Assembly: GCF_018417635.1 (NCBI RefSeq)
Contig: NZ_CP071007.1
Coordinates: 434,001 to 498,000 of the forward strand
Direction of reading: 5' to 3'
DNA length: 64,000 nucleotides
From: Pseudomonas sp. SORT22
GTDB lineage: Bacteria; Pseudomonadota; Gammaproteobacteria; Pseudomonadales; Pseudomonadaceae
Shown here: positions 9,808 through 18,266 of the stretch, in pieces
How positions within the stretch are numbered: position 1 is the stretch's first letter
Layout of the letters: each line of letters begins with the position of its first letter
The notes under the pieces: model-generated
The model's input: the letters and a program-made list of their open reading frames with translations, nothing else
What the model was told of the DNA's origin: nothing
Database searches by the model: none
Program-made: the position numbers and the translations under genes

Positions 9808-10331
9808 GCAACACCTGTGGAGGGAGTGATAGTGGCCGGGAATGCCGGCTTGTCCTGAACGTACTTGAGCCCCGGGTTGACCACCAACTGGCCATGGATC
9901 AGGGCTTTGGAGCCGAGCAACAGGCGATAGCGCATGGCCTTGCGGCAGGCCAGGGTGAATTCCACCTCCCACACCCGGTCACCCAGCGCCAGGGGCGTGC
10001 GGATCACGTAGCGGGTCTGGGCCTGGCCGTTGGAGCTCTTGATGGTTTTCATCGTCACCAGCGGCGCCTCGCAGCGCCGGTGACGCAGTTGTACCACCGA
10101 ACCCAGATGGGCGTTGAAACGCACCCACTGCTCGCCATCGCGCTCGAAGGGTTCGACTTCGGTGGCGTGCAGGCTCGAGGTGCTGGCGCCGGTGTCGATC
10201 TTGGCCCGCAGGCCGGCCAGGCCGAGGTCCGGCAGGGCCACCCACTCGCGCAGGCCGATCACGGTCAAATGGTCAAATGTCTTCAAAATGCTCAACCAGC
10301 GTAGTAAGTCGTCAGGCACCAGGGCGGGCAT
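9804..10331 (-). CDS. rimB: RimB-like retropepsin-type zinc/aspartic protease
   Basis: 175 residues by the ATG at 10331. It belongs to the family often annotated ATP-dependent zinc protease, whose fold is retropepsin-like: the motif [13 protein letters not shown] contains the DTGA of aspartic proteases, and LLGSKAL is the second conserved strand. Homologues often start about 15 residues later (a TTG at 10286 giving an N-terminus like [10 protein letters not shown]), so the start is unsettled; neither has a strong ribosome-binding site. It is coupled to rimK and, in P. fluorescens, the equivalent rimB is part of the S6 glutamylation pathway. No rimA-like gene is present next to it here. Confidence 0.8.
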   Translation of the reverse strand: MPALVPDDLLRWLSILKTFDHLTVIGLREWVALPDLGLAGLRAKIDTGASTSSLHATEVEPFERDGEQWVRFNAHLGSVVQLRHRRCEAPLVTMKTIKSSNGQAQTRYVIRTPLALGDRVWEVEFTLACRKAMRYRLLLGSKALIHGQLVVNPGLKYVQDKPAFPATITPSTGVA

Positions 10332-10429
10332 GAACGACAGGTCGGTGAACTGTAAGCACGCCGCGTGTTTTTTGCATCCGCCAGATACGGTAGTACAGTT
10401 CCCTTTACGAAAATAAGTGGGGAAATGTC

Positions 10430-10831
10430 ATGGCACAAAAGCCGGAAGAGGATGACAAGGTCCGTCTGGATAAATGGCTATGGGCGGCGCGCTTCTACAA
10501 GACCCGGGCGCTGGCCAAGGCGGCCATCGAAAGCGGCAAGGTGCATTGCCGGGGCGAGCGCTGCAAGCCGGGCAAGGAGCCGCGGTTGGGCGATGAGTTC
10601 GTCCTGCGTACCGGCTTTGACGAGCGTACGGTGGTGGTCAAGGCGCTGTCGGTAGTGCGTCGCGGCGCGCCTGAAGCTCAGGCGCTATACGAGGAAACTG
10701 CGCAGAGCATCGCCCGTCGTGAACAGGCGGTAGCGATGCGCAAGGCCGGTGCCCTGGGGGTCAGCACTGATGGCCGGCCCACCAAGAAACAGCGGCGCCA
10801 GCTGCATCAGTTGCATGACAGCGCCGGTTAA
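10430..10831 (+). CDS. hslR: Hsp15 (HslR), S4-domain ribosome-associated heat-shock protein
   Basis: 133-residue protein. The N-terminal S4 RNA-binding domain is clear (VRLDKWLWAARFYKTRALA, then AIESGKVHC and GDEFVLRTG), followed by a basic C-terminal tail. In E. coli Hsp15 binds stalled 50S subunits carrying nascent peptidyl-tRNA and takes part in rescue. It neighbours hslO as in other gammaproteobacteria, here with a leftward PAP2 gene between. The ATG at 10430 is preceded by GGGGAAA. Its TAA stop shares the TTAA tetranucleotide with the stop of the convergent PAP2 gene. Confidence 0.92.
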   Translation: MAQKPEEDDKVRLDKWLWAARFYKTRALAKAAIESGKVHCRGERCKPGKEPRLGDEFVLRTGFDERTVVVKALSVVRRGAPEAQALYEETAQSIARREQAVAMRKAGALGVSTDGRPTKKQRRQLHQLHDSAG

Positions 10832-11631
10832 GCGCGCGGGTTGACCACATTCAGGCGCCCGAGCAGTGGCAGCCGCGCCATGAGCTCAAACAGCGGTGCG
10901 CTCAGGCGCAGCAGGGCAGCGCTGGCCTTGGCGGCAAACGGGGTATAGCAGCTCCAGCCCAAGGCCAGTACCGCCATCAGTACGCCACCGATGTAGTCGT
11001 CCTGGCCCCAGTGCGCGCCGGCCACCAGGCGCGGCAACATGAACAGCAGCGCCAGAGCCCAGACAAGCAATTGCTGTAGCAGCTTGCGGCTGAACAGGCT
11101 CATGAACATCGCCCAGATCAGCAGCACCGAGGCGTGATCGCCAGGGAAGCTCTGGCTGGAGCGGTCCTTGAGTTCCCAGCGTGCTTCAAGTTGCGGGTAG
11201 AAATCGCTGAGGTGAATGGCATCGCTGAACACCATCGACGGGCTGTTGTGCTGCCAGCCCATGGCGTTCATCCATTTCGAGAACAGCGCGCGGATCACCA
11301 GCAGCAGGACCAGGGTAGCGAAGAAGCCGAAGAAGGCCTGGCGCACCTGGCTGGCCTTGAATACCCAGTCGCCACGGATCAGCAGGCTGAGGAGGATCAG
11401 GCCGACGACAATATCGAACGGGCGCAGGCTGCCGACGGTCCAGATGTAACGCCAGACGCTATTGTCGGCCAGTGGCCGGTTGAGCAGGTGAAACAGCCAT
11501 TCGTCGAAAGTCAGGCAGATGATCTGGCCAACAGGCCACAACCAGAAACACAGTAGAGCAACGGGCAAAACCGTGCAGAGAATCAAGGGACCCCAAGCCC
11601 ACCTTGCTTGGAACAGTGAAGAATTGTCCAT
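10828..11631 (-). CDS. PAP2-family membrane phosphatase
   Basis: 267-residue integral membrane protein with about six hydrophobic segments. The PAP2 catalytic motifs are visible: SFPGDHAS (about residues 165-172, motif 2 with the His) and RLVAGAHWGQD (about 205-215, motif 3 with nucleophilic His and Asp). The first motif is less clear, around KWMNAMGWQHNSP. Likely substrates are lipid phosphates such as undecaprenyl or lipid A pyrophosphates at the periplasmic face; the exact one is unknown. Its position between hslR and hslO is conserved in Pseudomonas. Start at ATG 11631. Confidence 0.82.
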   Translation of the reverse strand: MDNSSLFQARWAWGPLILCTVLPVALLCFWLWPVGQIICLTFDEWLFHLLNRPLADNSVWRYIWTVGSLRPFDIVVGLILLSLLIRGDWVFKASQVRQAFFGFFATLVLLLVIRALFSKWMNAMGWQHNSPSMVFSDAIHLSDFYPQLEARWELKDRSSQSFPGDHASVLLIWAMFMSLFSRKLLQQLLVWALALLFMLPRLVAGAHWGQDDYIGGVLMAVLALGWSCYTPFAAKASAALLRLSAPLFELMARLPLLGRLNVVNPRA

Positions 11632-11736
11632 AAACTACCTCTTTGCTGCGAACCACGAGTGCACCATTCTGGTGCTCTAGACTGGGCTTTATAGGCCCTT
11701 GAAATTATTTTGTCATCATTCAGAAAGCCAAAGCCC

Positions 11737-12639
11737 ATGTCCGATTTGCCAGATACCGACTACACACAACGCTTCCTTTTCGACGACCGCGACGTTCGCG
11801 GTGAAATGGTCGGGCTGGAGCGCAGCTACGCCGAAGTGCTGGCCAAGCACCCTTACCCGCAGCCTGTGGCACAGCTGCTTGGCGAGCTGATGGCGGCAGC
11901 CGCGCTGCTGGTCGGTACGCTGAAGTTCGATGGCCTGCTGATCCTCCAGGCGCAGTCGAGCGGGCCGGTGCCCCTGCTGGCTATCGAGTGCACCAGCGAG
12001 CACGAAATTCGTGGCCTGGCCCGTTATGCGGCCGAGCAGATCAAGGATGATGCAACCCTCGCCGACCTGATGCCTGGCGGCCACCTGGTGCTGACCATCA
12101 TTCCGGTCAACGGCCAGCGCTACCAGGGCACGGTGGAACTGGACGGCAAGGATCTGTCGGAATGCTTCACCAACTATTTCGTCATGTCCCAGCAGGTCAA
12201 CACCTGCATCACCCTGGCCGCCGACGGCATTCGTGCCCGTGGTCTGCTGGTGCAGCAGCTGCCGGCCGACCGCCAGAAGGACATCGAGGAACGCGAGGAA
12301 AGCTGGAACCACGTCAAGGCGCTGGCCAATACCCTGAAGGCTGAGGAATTACTAGGCCTGGACAACGAGACCGTTCTGCATCGCCTGTATCACGAGGATG
12401 CCGTGCGCCTGTTCGATATCCAGCCGCTGCATTTTCGCTGCAGCTGCTCCCGTGAGCGCTCCGGCAATGCCCTGGTGAGCCTGGGCAAGCATGACGCGCT
12501 GGAGCTGATCAACGAGCATGGCGGCCAGATCGAAGTCGATTGCCAGTTCTGCAATCAGCGCTACCAATTTGATGCCGCCGATATCGAGCAATTGTTCGCC
12601 GGTGGCGGTGTAGACACACCGTCAGATACTCGTCACTAA
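11737..12639 (+). CDS. hslO: Hsp33 (HslO), redox-activated chaperone
   Basis: 300-residue cytoplasmic holdase chaperone activated by oxidative unfolding. The C-terminal zinc-binding redox switch is complete: FRCSCSRE (CxC) and CQFCNQ (CxxC), about residues 234-272. The start at ATG 11737 ([15 protein letters not shown]) matches relatives; an in-frame TTG/GTG extension to 11710 is not supported. A hairpin region at 12661-12715 may end the transcript before pckA. Confidence 0.94.
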   Translation: MSDLPDTDYTQRFLFDDRDVRGEMVGLERSYAEVLAKHPYPQPVAQLLGELMAAAALLVGTLKFDGLLILQAQSSGPVPLLAIECTSEHEIRGLARYAAEQIKDDATLADLMPGGHLVLTIIPVNGQRYQGTVELDGKDLSECFTNYFVMSQQVNTCITLAADGIRARGLLVQQLPADRQKDIEEREESWNHVKALANTLKAEELLGLDNETVLHRLYHEDAVRLFDIQPLHFRCSCSRERSGNALVSLGKHDALELINEHGGQIEVDCQFCNQRYQFDAADIEQLFAGGGVDTPSDTRH

Positions 12640-12660
12640 AACGTTTCACCACAGGTAAAT

Positions 12661-12716
12661 CTCCTGTCTAACGCCGGAAACACGCCGTTCTGACAGGAGG
12701 GCCCTACTTTTTTTGG
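12661..12716 (+). terminator. Probable hslO terminator
   Basis: CTCCTGTC (12661-12668) pairs with GACAGGAG (12692-12699), with an additional inner AACG/CGTT pairing. A run of eight T begins about 9 nt after the stem. The gap between stem and T-run is longer than ideal, so efficiency is uncertain. Confidence 0.5.
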
Positions 12717-12726
12717 GCGTTTCTGG

Positions 12727-12732
12727 CATAAT
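12727..12732 (+). promoter_or_regulatory. Candidate -10 box of pckA
   Basis: CATAAT preceded by TGG (extended -10-like) lies 87 nt upstream of the pckA start, in the only intergenic stretch available. No consensus -35 is seen at the right spacing. Confidence 0.35.
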
Positions 12733-12818
12733 CCGGCCACTTTTTTCGCTGTAGTAGTTTTCAAAGCTCTACTACAAAACGTTTGGAGCACTCGGCCGCA
12801 GGCCGGATGGGGAATCTC

Positions 12819-14360
12819 ATGACGCAAGCCAACAACACCGTCTACACCGACCTGAGCGTCGATGAGCTGGTAAAAGAAGCGCTGAACCGCGGTGAAGGCG
12901 AGCTGGCCGATACTGGCGCGCTGGTCGTGAAAACCGGTCACCGTACCGGTCGTTCGCCGGTGGATCGTTTCATCGTCGAAGAGCCGTCCACTCAGGACGC
13001 CATCGCCTGGGGCCCGATCAACCGCAAGTTCCCGGCCGACAAGTTCGATGCCCTGTGGGACCGCGTCGAGGCGTTCAACAACGCCCAGGATCACTTCGTT
13101 TCCTACGTTCACGTAGGCGCGGCTGCCGATCACTACCTGCCAGTGAAGATGACCACCCAGACTGCCTGGCAGAACCTGTTCGGTCGTTGCCTGTTCATCA
13201 ATCCTGAACAGTACAACCCTGCTGGCCGTGATCAGTGGCAAGTGCTCAACGTTGCCAACTTCGAGTGCGTGCCTGAGCGTGACGGCACCAACTCCGATGG
13301 TTGCGTGATCCTCAACTTCGCCCAGAAGAAAGTCCTGATCGCCGGCATGCGTTACGCCGGTGAAATGAAAAAGGCCATGTTCTCGGTACAGAACTTCCTG
13401 CTGCCGGCTGCCGACGTGCTGCCAATGCACTGCGCCGCCAACATCGGCGAAGAGGGCGACGTGACCCTGTTCTTCGGTCTGTCGGGTACCGGCAAGACCA
13501 CCCTGTCGGCTGACGAAAGCCGCTACCTGATCGGCGACGACGAGCACGGTTGGGGCGAAGGCGTTGTCTTCAACATCGAAGGTGGCTGCTACGCCAAGTG
13601 CATCGACTTGTCCGAGAAGAACGAGCCGGTCATCTGGAAAGCCATCAAGCACGGCGCAGTACTGGAAAACGTCGTCATCGACGATGCCAAGCACGCCGAC
13701 TACACCGATGTCAGCCTGACCCAGAACAGCCGCGCCGCCTACCCGCTGGAGCACGTTGCCAAGCGTTCCGAGAAGAACCTCGGTGGCGAGCCTAACGCGG
13801 TCATCTTCCTGACCTGCGACCTGACCGGCGTGCTGCCGCCAGTGTCGATCCTCAACGAAGAACAAGCGGCCTACCACTTCCTGTCCGGCTACACCGCTCT
13901 GGTGGGCTCGACCGAAATGGGCTCGGGCAGCGGCATCAAGTCGACCTTCTCCACCTGCTTCGGCGCGCCGTTCTTCCCGCGTCCGGCTGGCGAATACGCA
14001 GAGCTGCTGATCAAGCGTATCCGCGGTTTCGGCTCCAAGGTCTACCTGGTCAACACCGGCTGGACCGGCGGTGGCTACGGTGTGGGCAAGCGCTTCAACA
14101 TCCCGACCACCCGCGCGGTGATCGCAGCGATCCAGAGCGGCGCCCTGATCGGCAGCGAAACCGAGCACCTGGACACCATCAACCTCGACGTGCCACTGGC
14201 CGTACCGGGCGTTGAAACCAACCTGCTCAACCCACGCAACACCTGGGCTGACCAGGCTGCTTACGATGAAGCTGCAAAAGCCCTGGCTGGCTTGTTCATC
14301 GAAAACTTCAAGAAGTTCGAAGTGTCCGACGCCATCAAGGCTGCTGGCCCACAGCTGTAA
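12819..14360 (+). CDS. pckA: Phosphoenolpyruvate carboxykinase (ATP)
   Basis: 513-residue cytoplasmic gluconeogenic enzyme converting oxaloacetate and ATP to PEP, CO2 and ADP. The phosphate-binding loop GLSGTGKT is at residues 220-227, the second metal motif [10 protein letters not shown] follows, and [11 protein letters not shown] at about 41-51 is the oxaloacetate-binding segment. The ATG at 12819 has a GGGGAA site 6 nt upstream; in-frame upstream codons from 12783 are leader. Codon use is strongly biased to preferred codons, fitting high expression. A strong terminator follows at 14382. Confidence 0.97.
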   Translation: MTQANNTVYTDLSVDELVKEALNRGEGELADTGALVVKTGHRTGRSPVDRFIVEEPSTQDAIAWGPINRKFPADKFDALWDRVEAFNNAQDHFVSYVHVGAAADHYLPVKMTTQTAWQNLFGRCLFINPEQYNPAGRDQWQVLNVANFECVPERDGTNSDGCVILNFAQKKVLIAGMRYAGEMKKAMFSVQNFLLPAADVLPMHCAANIGEEGDVTLFFGLSGTGKTTLSADESRYLIGDDEHGWGEGVVFNIEGGCYAKCIDLSEKNEPVIWKAIKHGAVLENVVIDDAKHADYTDVSLTQNSRAAYPLEHVAKRSEKNLGGEPNAVIFLTCDLTGVLPPVSILNEEQAAYHFLSGYTALVGSTEMGSGSGIKSTFSTCFGAPFFPRPAGEYAELLIKRIRGFGSKVYLVNTGWTGGGYGVGKRFNIPTTRAVIAAIQSGALIGSETEHLDTINLDVPLAVPGVETNLLNPRNTWADQAAYDEAAKALAGLFIENFKKFEVSDAIKAAGPQL

Positions 14361-14381
14361 GCTGAAGCCTGCGTAAACAAG

Positions 14382-14410
14382 AAGCCGCCCTCAGGGGCGG
14401 CTTTTTGTTT
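14382..14410 (+). terminator. pckA Rho-independent terminator
   Basis: AAGCCGCCC (14382-14390) pairs perfectly with GGGCGGCTT (14395-14403) over a 4-nt loop, followed by a T-rich tract. Confidence 0.92.
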
Positions 14411-14423
14411 TCCGGCTGTTCAA

Positions 14424-14696
14424 TCATGGCCATTGTTGCCTGGCATGCAGCACCCGGATGATCTCGACGCAGTCTTCCACCACGCGATAGATCATTAAGT
14501 AGTTGGGACGAACCACGATTTCATGCGTACCGGGAAATCTTCCCGCTTTGTACATCGTCGGTGAGTATTGCGCTTTCCGGGCTTTGCTTTCAAAAGCCTC
14601 GTCCAGCGCGATTGCCGCTTCCGGGTTGTCGGCTGCAATGTGGTCCATGATCAGTTCGCGGTCGCTCAGTGCCATGGCTCGCCACACCAGTCTCAT
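14424..14696 (-). CDS. Type II toxin of the RelE/ParE superfamily
   Basis: 90-residue protein with the ParE/RelE layout: helical N-terminus (LVWRAMALSDRELIMDHIAADNP), a central loop, KAGRFPGTHEIVVRPNYLMIYRV in the beta-sheet core, and the terminal VEIIRVLHARQQWP strand typical of ParE toxins. The conserved GTHE...YLMIYRV pattern places it with ParE-type toxins (gyrase poison) rather than RelE mRNA cleavers, but the target cannot be proved from sequence. Its ATG at 14696 overlaps the antitoxin stop (TGATG), the usual coupling with antitoxin first. Confidence 0.85.
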   Translation of the reverse strand: MRLVWRAMALSDRELIMDHIAADNPEAAIALDEAFESKARKAQYSPTMYKAGRFPGTHEIVVRPNYLMIYRVVEDCVEIIRVLHARQQWP

Positions 14697-15139
14697 CAAT
14701 GCGAACGAGCTTTCAGCGCTGCGCGGCGCTCGGCGAACAAGCGGCGAGCTTCATCATCCTCGATTGACGGAGTAGTGTCCTGCAGGCTGGCTTCGACTTG
14801 TGCGCTGAACCAGGTTTCGTAGGCCGCCGCTTCATGTGCTGTTTTAAGGGCCTGGGCACGATCAGGTCTTTGATAGGTCTGGAGTGTCTCGGGGTCGTAG
14901 CTGGAAGTGTCGACCTTGAAGTAGTCAATGCCTAGCGCCTGGAGATAGCTCACCAGCGTCTCGAGTTTTTTGAACAACCGGACATTGCCACTGCGTTGTG
15001 CAGTGAGTATGTGCTCCTGGTCCCTGGCGGAGACTTGAACAGCCCAGCCCCCCGCTTGCGCGACTACATGCGTGGTGTTGATGCAGCCAATCTCGACCAT
15101 CTTGCTGAGTTCGGCATGGTCCATGTTATGAGTTGGCAT
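14696..15139 (-). CDS. Antitoxin, two-domain (PaaA2-like C-terminus)
   Basis: 147 residues if started at the ATG 15139 (MPTHNMDHAELSKM); upstream in-frame starts at 15160 and 15199 are possible but would run into the palindromic operator. The C-terminal about 50 residues (AAYETWFSAQVEASLQD...) resemble PaaA2-type antitoxins that wrap ParE2-like toxins. The N-terminal about 85 residues (VVAQAGGWAVQVSARDQEHIL, then KLETLVSYLQALGIDYFKVD) form a separate domain resembling small plasmid-maintenance proteins and probably provide DNA binding or dimerisation. The pair is likely autoregulated through the inverted repeat 45-66 nt upstream. Confidence 0.78.
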   Translation of the reverse strand: MPTHNMDHAELSKMVEIGCINTTHVVAQAGGWAVQVSARDQEHILTAQRSGNVRLFKKLETLVSYLQALGIDYFKVDTSSYDPETLQTYQRPDRAQALKTAHEAAAYETWFSAQVEASLQDTTPSIEDDEARRLFAERRAALKARSH

Positions 15140-15183
15140 GGGTGAATGTCTCTGCTTCATAAGGTCGATCCATGCTATGCAAT

Positions 15184-15205
15184 CTATAGTTGATTGCAAC
15201 TATAG
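15184..15205. promoter_or_regulatory. Palindromic operator of the toxin-antitoxin promoter
   Basis: CTATAGTTG (15184-15192) and CAACTATAG (15197-15205) form a perfect 9-bp inverted repeat with a 4-nt spacer, 45 nt upstream of the chosen antitoxin start and in the divergent gap to the thioesterase gene. It fits an autorepression site for the antitoxin; it could also affect the neighbouring + strand gene. Confidence 0.65.
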
Positions 15206-15263
15206 GGCTTCTGAAGTGTTTGTGGGAAGCTTCGCACTCTTCCACAAGTGTCTCAGGTCCCTC

Positions 15264-15692
15264 ATGTCCGAACTCCCACAACGCCAAGCCTTCCGCCATC
15301 TGCACCCGATCCTCAGCCGCTGGCAGGACAGCGACCTCAATGGTCATATCGCCGGTGCCACGGTTTACGCCTACTTCGACACTGCGATCCAGGCCTACCT
15401 GCTGCAACAGGCCGGGCTGGATTTGCAGGAAGGCGAGGTGGCCGGGTTCGTGGTCAGTTCGGCGGCGGATTTTTTCGCCTTGCCGGCCTTCCCCGACACC
15501 CTTGAAGTCGGCCTGCGGGTGGCACGCCTGGCGGGCAGTTCGGTGGAGTACCAGTTGGCGTTGTTCCGGGTCGAGGACGGGCAGCCTTGCGCGGCCGGCA
15601 AGGTGGTGCAGGTGTTCGTCGAGCGCGAGTCAGGGCGGCCGGCGCAGTTGCCGGCCACGCTGCAGGCGGCACTGGAGCGCTTGCAAGGCTGA
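15264..15692 (+). CDS. Hotdog-fold acyl-CoA thioesterase
   Basis: 142-residue 4HBT-type thioesterase. The family motif is present: RWQDSDLNGHIAGATVYAYFDTA (about residues 18-40) contains the catalytic Asp (usual pattern DxDxxGHxNN) followed by the helix. I chose ATG 15264 because translation from there aligns with the family start (MSELPQRQAFRHLHP); the frame is open upstream to 15138 through the TA promoter region. Probable role is hydrolysis of a short or medium acyl-CoA; the substrate is unknown. The toxin-antitoxin module lies divergently on its left. Confidence 0.82.
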   Translation: MSELPQRQAFRHLHPILSRWQDSDLNGHIAGATVYAYFDTAIQAYLLQQAGLDLQEGEVAGFVVSSAADFFALPAFPDTLEVGLRVARLAGSSVEYQLALFRVEDGQPCAAGKVVQVFVERESGRPAQLPATLQAALERLQG

Positions 15693-15698
15693 GACCGC

Positions 15699-16355
15699 TC
15701 AATCGTTGAGGCGGATGATGCCTTCGCGTACGGCAAACAGCACCAGGCCGGGTACATCGTGAATCTGCAGGCGATGCATGATCTGCGAGCGGTGCGCCTC
15801 GATAGTCTTCACGCTCAGGCCGAGGCCGTCGGCAATCGAGCGGGTCGACTCGCCGCGGGCAATCAAGCGCAGGATTTCCAGCTGGCGCGCAGTCAACTGC
15901 ATCGTGGTGCTGCCGTTGGGACGCTTGCGGCTGTGCTTCACCGCCTGGCCAATGACCATCGGCAGCACCGCTGACGACAGGTACTGGCCGCCGTTTTTCA
16001 GCGCCTGCAGGGCTTGCTCCAGCTCCAGTACGGTGGCGCTCTTGAGCAGAAACCCGTGAGCACCCAGCTGCAGGCAACGCATGACGAAGTCCAGCTCCGA
16101 GCGCGACGAGAGCATCAATACATGGCTTGAGGGCACGCGCAAAAACAGCTCACGCAGGATCTGCTCGCTGTCGAGGGTGTCGGCGGTCATGTCCAGCAGG
16201 ATGATGTCGGGCTTGAGCTTCTCGGCCAGGGCGACAGCGGTCATGCCGTCGCCTGCGTCACCGACTACGGCGTATTGTTTTTTTTGTTCGAGCAGCGCTC
16301 GCAGGCCCGCTCGAAAGAGCGGCGAGTCATCGGCAAGTAGTATTCGGCAAAGCAT
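15699..16355 (-). CDS. NarL/LuxR-family response regulator
   Basis: 218-residue two-domain regulator. Receiver: ILLADDSPLFRAGL (acidic pocket), phospho-acceptor in IILLDMTADT, Ser/Thr-Lys switch around LMLSSRSEL and LLKSATV. C-terminal GerE helix-turn-helix: LTARQLEILRLIARGESTRSIADGLGLSVKTIEAHRS. No kinase gene is adjacent; cheR lies 121 bp upstream in the same direction, so the two may be cotranscribed and function together. Start ATG 16355 is chosen by family alignment; a TTG at 16376 is possible. Convergent with the thioesterase gene, 6 bp apart. Confidence 0.87.
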   Translation of the reverse strand: MLCRILLADDSPLFRAGLRALLEQKKQYAVVGDAGDGMTAVALAEKLKPDIILLDMTADTLDSEQILRELFLRVPSSHVLMLSSRSELDFVMRCLQLGAHGFLLKSATVLELEQALQALKNGGQYLSSAVLPMVIGQAVKHSRKRPNGSTTMQLTARQLEILRLIARGESTRSIADGLGLSVKTIEAHRSQIMHRLQIHDVPGLVLFAVREGIIRLND

Positions 16356-16476
16356 GGGTTCGAGCCTGTTTCGCAAAAGAAGAGGGGCGGCAGGTTTGCT
16401 CGGTCCGGATGAGCGCTGCCGCGCGGTGGCGCGATCAGTATCGGGGGCCTGCCGCAGGTCCCGACAGCGCCGGCCA

Positions 16477-17289
16477 TCATAGGCGTTCGAACACCGAGGG
16501 CAGGATCGGCCGCAAGGGCAGGTCGAGGCCGTGGATGCTCTCGCTATGCCCGATCAGCAGCAGGCCACCCGGGCGCAGGCAGGCCAGCAGGCGATGAACC
16601 ACGCGCTGCTTCTCATCCTGACTGAAATAGGTCAGCAAATTGCGCAGAAAAATCACATCGAACAGGCCCAGGTCGGTGGGCAGCGACTGGATCAGGTTGA
16701 TCGGGCGAAACCGCAGGCGCTCGCGCAGGGACGCCACCATGCGCATGCGCCCGGCCATTTCGCCGACGCCGCACAAGCAGTAGCGTTGCAGCCAGCCTTC
16801 GGGAAAGTAACGGGCCTGGGCGACGTCATAGATGCCTTCGCCTGCCTGCTCGAGCAGGTTGCGGCTGACGTCGCTGGCCAGCACGCTCCAGTCGTCGTTC
16901 ACGGCGTGTTCGCTGGCGACCATGGCCAGGCTGTAGGCTTCTTCGCCAGAGGCGCAGGCAGCGCTCCAGAGCCTTAACGGGCGGGGCATGTCGCGCAGCC
17001 ACTGGGCGAGGAATTCGAAATGGCGATGTTCGCGGAAGAAGTAGCTGTCGCGGGCAACCAGCAGGTCGAGCACCCGCTGTTGTTCCTGCTGCTGATCAGG
17101 CTGTTCGACCAGATGCAGGTACTGTTCGAAGGAGGCCAGTTGCAGGTGCCGCAGGCGCTTTCCCAGGCGCGCTGCCACGGCGGCGCGGCGGTCGGCGGCG
17201 AGGAACACGCCGGTGCGCTGGCTGACCAGGGTGCGAAAGCGCAGGAACTGGGCTTCGCTCAGTAACGGAGGGCGGCTGCCGGCAGGCAT
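16477..17289 (-). CDS. CheR-type protein-glutamate O-methyltransferase
   Basis: 270-residue SAM-dependent methyltransferase. N-terminal helical CheR domain (FRTLVSQRTGVFLAADRRAAVAARLGKRLRHL) and C-terminal catalytic domain: DSYFFREHRHFEFL, the SAM-binding motif LRLWSAACASGEEAYSLAM, then FDVIFLRNLLTYF. It lacks TPR repeats and lies away from a full che operon, next to a LuxR-type response regulator, so it may serve an alternative chemosensory or sensing system rather than flagellar chemotaxis. The start codon ATG 17289 is preceded by a GAGGGG site; a GTG at 17307 is the alternative. Confidence 0.87.
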   Translation of the reverse strand: MPAGSRPPLLSEAQFLRFRTLVSQRTGVFLAADRRAAVAARLGKRLRHLQLASFEQYLHLVEQPDQQQEQQRVLDLLVARDSYFFREHRHFEFLAQWLRDMPRPLRLWSAACASGEEAYSLAMVASEHAVNDDWSVLASDVSRNLLEQAGEGIYDVAQARYFPEGWLQRYCLCGVGEMAGRMRMVASLRERLRFRPINLIQSLPTDLGLFDVIFLRNLLTYFSQDEKQRVVHRLLACLRPGGLLLIGHSESIHGLDLPLRPILPSVFERL

Positions 17290-17525
17290 CTCACACCCCT
17301 CGTGCACAGGGCAATCGGGCCGTCTTTGCGTGATAGCTGCGCATTCCCTGCGTCCATTGGCTGATTGGGAACGGCCGATGATAGCTACTGGCTATAACCG
17401 CCAGAATCGGGGTTGCCCCTAGGTCACAGGTGGCTGGCAAGCAGAAGGGAATTCAGGGCCTGCCGGGACTGGCCGGAAGATCGGCCTGCAGGGCTTGATC
17501 GGTAACGCGCGGGGTGATGCAGCGA

Positions 17526-17547
17526 TCCCTGCCCATGGGGGCAGGGA
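17526..17547. other. Perfect 9-bp hairpin downstream of the glycine-zipper gene
   Basis: TCCCTGCCC (17526-17534) and GGGCAGGGA (17539-17547) flank a 4-nt loop. There is no T-run on either strand, so it is not a clean intrinsic terminator but could stabilise the 3' end of the leftward transcript. The rest of 17290-17576 holds no gene that I can see. Confidence 0.5.
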
Positions 17548-17576
17548 CTAGGAGTTTGGCTTAAGCCCGACAGGCT

Positions 17577-18053
17577 TCAGCGGTGACGCCAGTGCTTTTT
17601 GTGCTTGCGGTGGCCGTAGTGGTGGCCACGGTCGTAGTAACGACGGTCGTCGTAGCCGCGACGGTAGCGACGGTCATCGCGCTCGTCTTCATCGGCCTTG
17701 TTGCCCATGTAGTTACCCAGCGCGCCGCCGGCACCACCGCCTGCGGCCGCACCGATATAGCTACCGGTGGTGCCGCCCATGCTGCGGCCGACCACGTTGC
17801 CGCCGGCTGCGCCCAGGGCACCACCGATTGCGGCTTCACCGCGCTGGCGCTTGTCGGCACCGACCGCACTGCCGGCTGCGCCACCCAGGCCCGCACCGAT
17901 TGCACCGCCGGTGCTGCCGCCGATCGACTGACCGACCACCGAGCCCAGTACCCCACCCAATGCGCCGCCAATACCGGCTTCGGTGGTGCCACCTGCCGAG
18001 GCAACGCCGCTGAGCAGGCCAAGAGACAACAACAGAATCGAGGAGTACTTCAT
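17577..18053 (-). CDS. Secreted glycine-zipper protein
   Basis: 158 residues. A signal peptide (MKYSSILLLSLGLLSGVASA, cleavage near residue 20) is followed by a long glycine-zipper region of repeated GxxxG units (IGGALGGVLGSVVGQ, then IGAGLGGAAGSAVGA and IGGALGAAGGNVVG) and a basic, Arg/Tyr/His-rich tail (KADEDERDDRRYRRG...HRKHKKHWRHR). Such proteins are outer-membrane-associated or periplasmic and of unknown function (the OmpA-like SlyB/Rcs glycine-zipper type). Start at ATG 18053; upstream in-frame codons lack a signal sequence. Its promoter must lie in the gap shared with the candidate small RNA. Confidence 0.85.
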   Translation of the reverse strand: MKYSSILLLSLGLLSGVASAGGTTEAGIGGALGGVLGSVVGQSIGGSTGGAIGAGLGGAAGSAVGADKRQRGEAAIGGALGAAGGNVVGRSMGGTTGSYIGAAAGGGAGGALGNYMGNKADEDERDDRRYRRGYDDRRYYDRGHHYGHRKHKKHWRHR

Positions 18054-18164
18054 CAAGAAAGCCTCATAGGGATGACGAGGCGATCCTGAGGCTGGGGAGG
18101 GGGGCTGGCAAACGAAATCCGACGAGTAACACGAGTTGTACACAATTTTCTAAGTTACTGTTTT

Positions 18165-18243
18165 CACTGTGAAACTTTATCGTTTTTCGCGTGTCTGAGC
18201 TTACTTGGAACGCGGCCCTGACAGTGATGTCAGGGCCTTTTTT
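18165..18243 (+). ncRNA. Candidate small RNA ending in a strong terminator
   Basis: Only the 3' end is well supported: a + strand terminator at 18214-18243 has no + strand gene upstream of it, since both flanking genes run leftward. The 5' end is a guess. A sigma-70-like TTGTAC at 18136 or an AlgU-like AAACTT-N16-TCTGA at 18072+100 (18172-18198) could drive it, giving about 80 or about 40 nt. P. aeruginosa has an annotated sRNA (P34, PA5181.1 as I recall) in the equivalent gap next to the fdhF homologue; homology is not shown here. Confidence 0.45.
18214..18243 (+). terminator. Strong + strand terminator without a + strand gene
   Basis: GGCCCTGAC (18214-18222) and GTCAGGGCC (18229-18237) pair perfectly over a 6-nt loop and are followed by a T-run from 18238. 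The T-run is on the + strand, so it cannot serve the leftward fdhF or glycine-zipper genes. Confidence 0.85.
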
Positions 18244-18266
18244 GTGCCTGTTTGCCGCCGATTCTG

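Noticed and set aside
12636..14168. 510-codon minus-strand open frame
   Set aside because: Antisense to pckA, which is certain by motif and codon use.
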